Shown piece after piece: positions 35,722 through 40,751 of a stretch of 40,751 nt of DNA (its first letter is position 1; each line of letters opens with the position of its first letter). The notes under the pieces were generated by a model that did no database searches, had not been told where the DNA came from, and saw only the letters and a list, made by a program, of their open reading frames with translations. Source of the DNA: Chloroflexota bacterium (GTDB lineage Bacteria > Chloroflexota > UBA11872); NCBI GenBank assembly GCA_011523785.1, contig WTFW01000156.1, positions 1 through 40,751 of the forward strand, written 5' to 3'. Position numbers and translations under genes: made by a program.

Positions 35722-36318
35722 TCAGACGCGAACGCGGGCGCTGCGAGCCACCCGGCGGATCTGCAGCATGGCGCCCGTCTGCTTGGCCTGGGATCGCGTG
35801 ACGGACCGCTGGAACAAGCGATTGGCCTCGATCACGTTTCCAGCCTCGATCATCATGATCACCTCATCCAGCGCCGTCACCAGGTCGCTCAGCCCTTCCA
35901 CAAAGTCCTCGTGGTGGCGTTCAAGTCCCGTCGGCGGCTGAATCAGTTCCAGCTTGGCCAGGACCGCGGCGTTGGAGGCACGCAACTCACGATAAATAGC
36001 CAGGTAGGCCCCGGCGTCGCGTGAGCCGCTGGCGATCAGGGCGTTGAAGCGTTCGCCCAGCAGCGCATCGTCGCCGGCCGTGCTGTCCCGCAGCTCATTC
36101 AATTCGGTCAGATAGGCCGCCATCTCCTGCGCGTCAACCGTCTCGCAGGCCGCTCCCAGGGTTAGCGCGCCAATTGCCGAAATACCTCCCACCAGGAACA
36201 TACGTCGACCGCGCCGGCTTGCTTCGCGATGCCCTCGAGACAGCGGCGCAGCGCGTATTCGTACGGAAGCCACGCCCAGATTGTCCGTCGGCAAGTCTGC
36301 CGGGTGCGCGCCTGGCAT
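35722..36318 (-). CDS. Hypothetical exported protein with Tat-like signal
   Basis: 198 residues from ATG 36318, four bases after the nadX stop. Near residues 34-58 a twin-arginine pattern (SRRGRRMFLVGG) leads into a hydrophobic stretch (ISAIGALTLGA) and a cysteine (AACETV), so export by the Tat pathway, possibly as a lipoprotein, is likely; the lipobox is imperfect because the -3 residue is glycine. The mature part is all-helical (about 150 residues) with a basic C-terminus (RRVARSARVRV). I do not recognise a family. GTG 36273 is an alternative start. It sits within the lpd-nadX-kinase run. Confidence 0.65.
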   Translation of the reverse strand: MPGAHPADLPTDNLGVASVRIRAAPLSRGHREASRRGRRMFLVGGISAIGALTLGAACETVDAQEMAAYLTELNELRDSTAGDDALLGERFNALIASGSRDAGAYLAIYRELRASNAAVLAKLELIQPPTGLERHHEDFVEGLSDLVTALDEVIMMIEAGNVIEANRLFQRSVTRSQAKQTGAMLQIRRVARSARVRV

Positions 36319-36322
36319 CGGG

Positions 36323-37156
36323 TCAGCCAAAACGCAGCGGTGAGCCCAGCTGGCGGAGAAGGGCAATCACGCTCTGGGCCGCCAGGGCGCTGGTCTTGGG
36401 ATTCGTCTCACTAGGCCGATTCTCCAGGCGCAGCCGCATCGTGCCGAACGAGCCCAACGCCTCCACTTCATGCACATTGCCGGGCGCGTCAGGGTCGGCG
36501 ACCACGGTCACGCGCAGACGGTCAGGATCGTCTGCGGCCAGAGTCAGCAGCGCCGCCACGTTGACGTTCTGGGGAAAGCCGCGTACGGCGTCCACGGGCC
36601 CGCCCGAGAAGATCGCTTGGCGACTATCGATGGACGACAGGTCAATGCCTTGGTCAACCACCCACGGCGCGTCGGCTAGAGCCACCGGAGGCTTGGTAGT
36701 GGTCAGAGTGATCGACTTGACTTCGCCGACTCGGGCTGCGCGCACGACGTCCAGCGCACCAATGGCGCCTGACGGCACCCAGATGCGCGCGCCTGACGCC
36801 TGCGCCGCCGTCAGCAGCGACGACAAGAAACCTGCATCGAGCGTCGCCCCGGCGCTAAGGGCGACCAGATCGACGCCGCGGTCAAGGACTTGGGGTGCGA
36901 TGGTGCGCAGCGCGGCTTGGGAAGCGGCCTCGAGAACCGCGTCGAGGCGGTCCCACTTCAGCGTCGCAAGGTCGGTGTGGATCGGCACGCCGGCGGCCGC
37001 CAGGTGGTCGCGGGCGGGGCACGCGACCGGCTCAACGACGGCGGCGACTTCGACTCCCGGCGCGTCGCCCGCGCGAACGGCGCGTGCGACTTCGGCTCCG
37101 ATTGCCCCCAGGCCGGCAATCGCGAGTCGCAGGGGTTGCGCCGCCGAGCGGTTCAG
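36323..37156 (-). CDS. nadX: Aspartate dehydrogenase, NadX (CTG start)
   Basis: 277 residues. It oxidises L-aspartate to iminoaspartate with NAD(P), replacing NadB in NAD synthesis and feeding NadA. LRLAIAGLGAIGAEVARAV is the Rossmann motif; VALSAGATLD, WVPSGAIGALDVVRAA, KSITLTTTKPP, GFPQNVNVAALLTLAA, NVHEVEALGSFG (probable catalytic histidine) and ENRPSETNPKTSALAAQSV match AspDH. No ATG, GTG or TTG occurs in frame between the lpd stop and the Rossmann motif. A CTG at 37156 overlaps the lpd TGA as CTGA and follows GGAACGGA; it gives the normal family length, so a CTG start is inferred. The frame open upstream (to 38005) is lpd read in another frame. Confidence 0.9.
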   Translation of the reverse strand: MNRSAAQPLRLAIAGLGAIGAEVARAVRAGDAPGVEVAAVVEPVACPARDHLAAAGVPIHTDLATLKWDRLDAVLEAASQAALRTIAPQVLDRGVDLVALSAGATLDAGFLSSLLTAAQASGARIWVPSGAIGALDVVRAARVGEVKSITLTTTKPPVALADAPWVVDQGIDLSSIDSRQAIFSGGPVDAVRGFPQNVNVAALLTLAADDPDRLRVTVVADPDAPGNVHEVEALGSFGTMRLRLENRPSETNPKTSALAAQSVIALLRQLGSPLRFG

Positions 37157-38562
37157 CGTCCGTTCCGCGGCAGTGGCAGGTGGATGGGGGCGTTGATTGC
37201 CTGCCAGGCCGATTCGGCGGTGGCTTCGGCGAAGGTCGGGTGCGCATGCACCGTTTCGCGCAGGTCGTCCACGGTGGCTTCCAACCGGATGGCCAGGACA
37301 CCCTCGCTGATGATGTCGCTGGCGCCGGGACCAATCACGTGCATGCCCAGGATCTCGCCGTGCGGCTGACCGGCCACGATCTTGACGAAACCGTCCGTTT
37401 CGCCATAGGCGCGGGCGCGTCCCAGCGCCTGGAAGGGGAACATGCCGACCTGGATGTCGCCGCGCTCTTCCTTGGCCGCTTCCTCGGTGAGGCCGACGCT
37501 GGCGATCTCGGGATGGGTAAAGGTGCAGGCGGGCACGGCGTTGGGTTCGTAGACCGAGGGCCGACCCAGCGCATGCTCGGCGGCCACGACGCCCTGGTGC
37601 GACGCGACGTGCGCCAGGAGCTTGTCGCCGATCACGTCGCCGATAGCGTAGATATCGGGCTGGCTGGTCTGCTGGTGTTCGTTGACGCCTATGCCTCGTG
37701 GCGTAAACCGCACCCCGGCGGACTCCAGCCCAATGTCGGCCACGTTGGCCCGCCGGCCGGTCGCCAGCAGGACGTGCGAGGCCTGCACGGTCTCCGTCTC
37801 GTCGCCCGCTGCCAGCGTCACTTCTAGATGCGGGTCGCCCTGCTTTATCGAATCGATTCGCGTGCCGGTGTGAACCTTGACGCCTTGCTGGATGAGGATC
37901 TTCCGCATGGCGGCGCTGACGGCTGCGTCCTCGTTGGGCACGACCCGCGGCAGCATCTCGACCAGGGTCACCTGGCCGCCGAGGAGCGCGAACAGGGTGG
38001 CCCACTCGACGCCAACGGCGCCCGCGCCGGCCACCAGGATGTGCTCGGGAACCTCGTCAAGCTCGAACGCGCCATCACTGTCGATAACACCGGGGAGGTC
38101 GACGCCGGGAATCGGTGGAGCGGCGGACGACGAACCGGTGGCCACAATGATGGACTTCGCTGTGATGAGTTCGGTGCGATCGGCCAGCGACGCTTCCACG
38201 GCGCCGGCGCCCGCCAGACGGCCCGTGCCCTGTAGGACCGTCACCCCGCCAGCCTTCAAGAGGCCCTCAATGCCGCGGCCCAACTGGCGAATAACTCGGT
38301 CCTTGCGGCGAACCATGGCCTTGTAGTCGGCCTCAACGCCCTTGACCCGGACGCCAAAGCTGGACGCTTTCTTGGCCAGCTGAAAGACCTCCGCGCTGCG
38401 CAACAGGGCCTTGGAGGGGATGCACCCACGGTTCAGGCAGACGCCACCAAGGCCACTGTTTTCGATCACGACGACCCGGGCGTCCAGTGCCGCGGCTCGA
38501 AGAGCCGCCACGTAGCCGCCGGGTCCGCCGCCGATCACACACACGTCCGCCTGCAGAGGCAT
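37153..38562 (-). CDS. lpd: Dihydrolipoamide dehydrogenase
   Basis: 469 residues, E3 subunit of 2-oxoacid dehydrogenase or glycine-cleavage complexes; it reoxidises dihydrolipoamide with NAD. DVCVIGGGPGGYVAALRAA binds FAD, the redox disulfide is in GGVCLNRGCIPSKALL (about 41-56), the NAD fold is at VAGAGAVGVEWATLFALLG, AIGDVIGDKLLAHVASHQG follows, and the interface motif HAHPTFAEATAESAWQA carries the His-Glu pair. No E1 or E2 gene is in the window. The stop overlaps the nadX CTG start; translational coupling likely. Confidence 0.95.
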   Translation of the reverse strand: MPLQADVCVIGGGPGGYVAALRAAALDARVVVIENSGLGGVCLNRGCIPSKALLRSAEVFQLAKKASSFGVRVKGVEADYKAMVRRKDRVIRQLGRGIEGLLKAGGVTVLQGTGRLAGAGAVEASLADRTELITAKSIIVATGSSSAAPPIPGVDLPGVIDSDGAFELDEVPEHILVAGAGAVGVEWATLFALLGGQVTLVEMLPRVVPNEDAAVSAAMRKILIQQGVKVHTGTRIDSIKQGDPHLEVTLAAGDETETVQASHVLLATGRRANVADIGLESAGVRFTPRGIGVNEHQQTSQPDIYAIGDVIGDKLLAHVASHQGVVAAEHALGRPSVYEPNAVPACTFTHPEIASVGLTEEAAKEERGDIQVGMFPFQALGRARAYGETDGFVKIVAGQPHGEILGMHVIGPGASDIISEGVLAIRLEATVDDLRETVHAHPTFAEATAESAWQAINAPIHLPLPRNGR

Positions 38563-38628
38563 TAGGTCCGCCGATCTGGCTGGGTGGTTAGCGGCATTGT
38601 AGGGGCGCGTCGTTTGAGGCCGATGTCG

Positions 38629-39372
38629 CTATGCATTGAAGTTCGGAGGAATCTCTTCGGCATCAAAGACGCGTAGAGCCGCGTCCACGTGCTGGCGGCC
38701 GCGTCGCAGCGAGATGCCGGCATGTCCCGGAAAGAGCGCTTCGAAGTCCATGTCGCCCAGGCGGCGCATGGTGGCAACCAGGTCCTGGATTGAGCAATCG
38801 GGGGTGGACAGGAGCAGGATCTTGCCGCCCTGGAAGACAACGTCGCCGCCGAACAGCCCGGGTCGGTCGTCACCTTCAAGCAGGTAGGAGAGATGCTCGC
38901 GGGCATGGCCGGGGGTGGCGATGGCGGTCACCCGGGCCTCGCCGACCTGGATCGTGTCGTCGTCGGCAATCGAGACGGCCGGCGGGCAGGTGGCCAGCCG
39001 GTAGTCGTCGGGATAGGTTCCGCCGGCCCTGGCGCGCGGAAGGGAAATGGCCTCTTCGTCGGCGCGCCTGAGCCAGTCGGCGGCGGGACCGGGGGCCAGG
39101 ACTTCGGCGCCGGTCAGCTCGTGCAGCGGGCCGGCGCCCCCGCCGTGGTCGGCGTGGGCGTGCGTCAGCGCGATGGTCTCAATGTTCGCCGGGTCCAAGC
39201 CGGCGGCGCGAACGTTGGCCAGGATCAGTTCCGGCTCAAGGCCGACGCCGGCGTCGATCAGCGCCAGCGGGCCGCCGCCGTCGACGAGGTAGACGTGGCA
39301 GTCGTAGGGGTTGGACAGGTCCGCGCCGGTGGCGCCGCTGCCGACCAGGTGCACGCGTTGGGTCAGGCGCAT
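38629..39372 (-). CDS. Metallo-beta-lactamase-fold hydrolase (glyoxalase II-like)
   Basis: 247 residues. Zinc ligands: THAHADHGGG (about residues 87-96), ATPGHAREHLSYLL, GGDVVFQGG and FPGHAG. The layout (CHVYLVDGGGPLALIDAGVG early, metal motif, then GH and D ligands) fits hydroxyacylglutathione-hydrolase-like proteins with broad thioester or lactone hydrolase activity; the substrate is unknown. ATG 39372 overlaps the M20 stop as TGATG, which fixes the start. It ends 66 bases before lpd. Confidence 0.9.
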   Translation of the reverse strand: MRLTQRVHLVGSGATGADLSNPYDCHVYLVDGGGPLALIDAGVGLEPELILANVRAAGLDPANIETIALTHAHADHGGGAGPLHELTGAEVLAPGPAADWLRRADEEAISLPRARAGGTYPDDYRLATCPPAVSIADDDTIQVGEARVTAIATPGHAREHLSYLLEGDDRPGLFGGDVVFQGGKILLLSTPDCSIQDLVATMRRLGDMDFEALFPGHAGISLRRGRQHVDAALRVFDAEEIPPNFNA

Positions 39373-40529
39373 CAGGCGGCAATCTCTCCGAAGGACTTGC
39401 AGACACCCAGATAGACGCCGACGGCCTGTTCGAGCTGAGCGATCTCGATCCACTCGTCGTTGGTGTGGGCCTGGGCGATGTCGCCGGGGCCCAGGACGAC
39501 GGAGGGGATGCCGCCGACCCCGGAGAGCATGGCCGCGTCGGTCGCATAGGCGACGCCCAGCGGATCGGGCGATATGCCCGCGGCGGCAACCGCTTGCTGG
39601 GCGGCGCGAACGACCCGCGCGTCGTGCGGCGTCTCCAGCGGGGGGATGTCCACAAACGGCGGGTCGCGGTCGATGCGCAGTTGAGGGTCGCTGGCCCTGA
39701 GGTTGTCCAACGAAGCGTCCACGTGGTGCAGCACCTCGGCGGCGGTATCGCCGGGTACCAAGCGGCGGTCGATCTCGATCTCGCAGAGGTCGGGAACGAC
39801 GTTGACCCCCGCGCCGCCGCGGATGGTTCCGACGTTCCAGGTGGCGTTGCCGAGAACTGGATGGGTGCGGTTGGCGAGGTGGGGTTCGATGCCGTGGGCG
39901 AGGGCGGGAATGACTCTGGCCATGTCCTCAATTGCATTGTGGCCCTGCTCGGGCATGGCGCTGTGGGCCGCGATTCCGTGGGTGCGAACGCGCCAGCGGA
40001 CAGCGCCCTTCTGGGCGGTGATGATGCGCAGCTCGGTCGGCTCGCCCACCACGGCCGCGTCGACGGGCGGGCGGCGTCCGGCCATGACCCGGGAACCGAT
40101 CATGACGATTTCCTCGCCCACGGCGCCGGCCAGGCAGAGGTCGACGGGGAAAGCGGGGTCCGCGGCCGCGGCGTGGAGGACGTGGAGCATGGCGGCCATG
40201 CAGCCCTTGGGATCGGCGGAGCCGCGACCGTAGAGCCGGCCGTTGGCGACGCGAGGGTTGAGGGCGTCGGGCATGGGGTCCAGGCCGACGGTGTCCAGGT
40301 GGCACTCGAACATGAGGGTGGGGCGGTTGCCGCGGCGGATCCAGGCGAGGAGGTTGGGGCGGCCTGGTTCGACGTCGTACATCTCGACGTCGGCGCCGGC
40401 GGCGCGGGCAAGGTCGGCAACGTGGTTCGCGAGTTCGGCTTCGCCGGGGCCGTCCGGGAGGCTGGCGTTGACGCTGTTGACGGCGACCAAACCGGCGAGC
40501 GTGTCAACGACGGATTCAGTGATGGCCAC
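39372..40529 (-). CDS. M20-family metallopeptidase (ArgE/DapE-like)
   Basis: 385 residues from GTG 40529 (the frame is open further, with no homology-like features). Dinuclear zinc peptidase pattern: FECHLDTVGLDP, GRGSADPKGCMAAMLHVL, AGAVGEEIVMIGSR with catalytic Glu pair, VVGEPTELRIITAQKGAVRWRVRTHGIAAHSAMPEQGHNAIEDMARVI, and the C-terminal AYATDAAMLSGVGGIPSVVLGPGDIAQAHTNDEW. ArgE (acetylornithine deacetylase) and DapE are the best candidates; a broader deacylase cannot be excluded. No arginine genes are nearby. Likely the first gene of the long minus-strand operon. Confidence 0.9.
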   Translation of the reverse strand: MAITESVVDTLAGLVAVNSVNASLPDGPGEAELANHVADLARAAGADVEMYDVEPGRPNLLAWIRRGNRPTLMFECHLDTVGLDPMPDALNPRVANGRLYGRGSADPKGCMAAMLHVLHAAAADPAFPVDLCLAGAVGEEIVMIGSRVMAGRRPPVDAAVVGEPTELRIITAQKGAVRWRVRTHGIAAHSAMPEQGHNAIEDMARVIPALAHGIEPHLANRTHPVLGNATWNVGTIRGGAGVNVVPDLCEIEIDRRLVPGDTAAEVLHHVDASLDNLRASDPQLRIDRDPPFVDIPPLETPHDARVVRAAQQAVAAAGISPDPLGVAYATDAAMLSGVGGIPSVVLGPGDIAQAHTNDEWIEIAQLEQAVGVYLGVCKSFGEIAA

Positions 40530-40601
40530 ACCTCGCACTGCGGAGCGACGGGGGAGTCTGGCACACGCCGCCTGGGGCGAAATGGTGGCCTCGCGCGCAA
40601 T

Positions 40602-40625
40602 AAGAGTTTTTTCCAAAAAACTCTT
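40602..40625. repeat. A/T-rich perfect inverted repeat
   Basis: AAGAGTTTTTT (40602-40612), CC, AAAAAACTCTT (40615-40625): 11-bp arms. It lies in the 210-base gap upstream of the M20 gene. The low GC content is unlike everything around it. It could be an intrinsic terminator-like hairpin without a separate U-tract, an operator, or a dispersed repeat. Confidence 0.5.
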
Positions 40626-40739
40626 GAGGCGCCGCGGGGCGTCGTTTGGCCGTCGTCCGGGGACGCGGGCGGCAGGGGTGAGTGGCGGCCCGGGAATGCG
40701 GCAGCGACGCGATCTGACACGGCAGAGGCGGAGGCATCA

Positions 40740-40751
40740 ATGAACCTCGAC
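40740..40751 (+). CDS. Start of a new gene, cut by window edge
   Basis: ATG at 40740 is preceded by GGAGG (40730-40734) at ideal spacing. Only four codons (M-N-L-D) are in the window, so the product cannot be named. It would be divergent from the M20 gene. Confidence 0.5.

Noticed and set aside
36323-38005. 560-codon minus-strand open frame
   Set aside because: Its first half is lpd read in another frame, with low-complexity R/G/P-rich sequence; only the last 277 codons (nadX) are real.

Overview
The window is a gene-dense, high-GC stretch of bacterial chromosome with short intergenic gaps, many start/stop overlaps (ATGA, GTGA, TGATG) and frequent GTG/TTG starts. I see no rRNA, tRNA, CRISPR array, transposase, integrase or phage gene, so it looks like core chromosome rather than an island. 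Gene content (HPDERF-type membrane glycosyltransferase, Smr-bearing MutS2, stand-alone Lon N-domain protein, DUF4389 protein, FabL-like reductase, NadX in place of NadB, PPi-type phosphofructokinase) fits an uncultured Chloroflexota-like bacterium. That placement is inference from gene families, not from a phylogenetic marker.

Layout. 1-2 kb (minus): edge-truncated glycosyltransferase and biotin-protein ligase. 2.2-4.4 kb: small conserved protein, ImmA/IrrE-type metallopeptidase, GlcD-type flavin dehydrogenase. 4.4-6.5 kb: strong shared terminator, ammonium transporter Amt, a 383-base palindrome-rich leader, orphan FitA/VapB-type antitoxin. 6.5-9.7 kb: FabL-like reductase divergent from a plus-strand run of Gfo/Idh oxidoreductase, nadD, rsfS and a 59-residue membrane protein. 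9.7-13.3 kb (minus): mutS2, DUF4389 protein, Lon-N protein. 13.5-20 kb (plus): ABC-2 exporter pair, a redoxin interrupted by UGA exactly at its catalytic cysteine (probable selenoprotein), then a marR / ABC half-transporter pair operon with a palindromic operator inside its promoter. 20-28.8 kb: glycosyltransferase 2, PHP hydrolase, tpiA, MFS transporter, zinc-ribbon protein, rfbA-like nucleotidyltransferase, ftsY, IscA-like protein, small coiled-coil membrane protein, and a SufR-like regulator with a cysteine desulfurase. 29-32.3 kb: primary-type sigma factor, nadA, PPi-type pfk. 32.3-34.4 kb (plus): nitroreductase and amidase. 34.4-40.5 kb (minus): one long run of M20 peptidase, metallo-beta-lactamase hydrolase, lpd, nadX (CTG start), Tat-type exported protein, KDG-kinase-like pfkB protein and a YbjQ-family protein. 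The last bases open a new plus-strand gene.

How genes connect. NadX (aspartate dehydrogenase), NadA and NadD form most of the aspartate route to NAD, scattered over three loci. SufR, NifS and the IscA-like carrier form an iron-sulfur supply group, and NadA is one client with a [4Fe-4S] cluster. Tpi and PPi-Pfk are central carbon enzymes. The marR operon is a classic self-regulated heterodimeric exporter.

The most unusual item is the UGA-interrupted redoxin: a W-U-P-N-C active site followed at the right distance by a perfect hairpin resembling a bacterial SECIS element. Also notable are two genes (nadX and the MFS transporter) with no ATG/GTG/TTG start in the region where they must begin.
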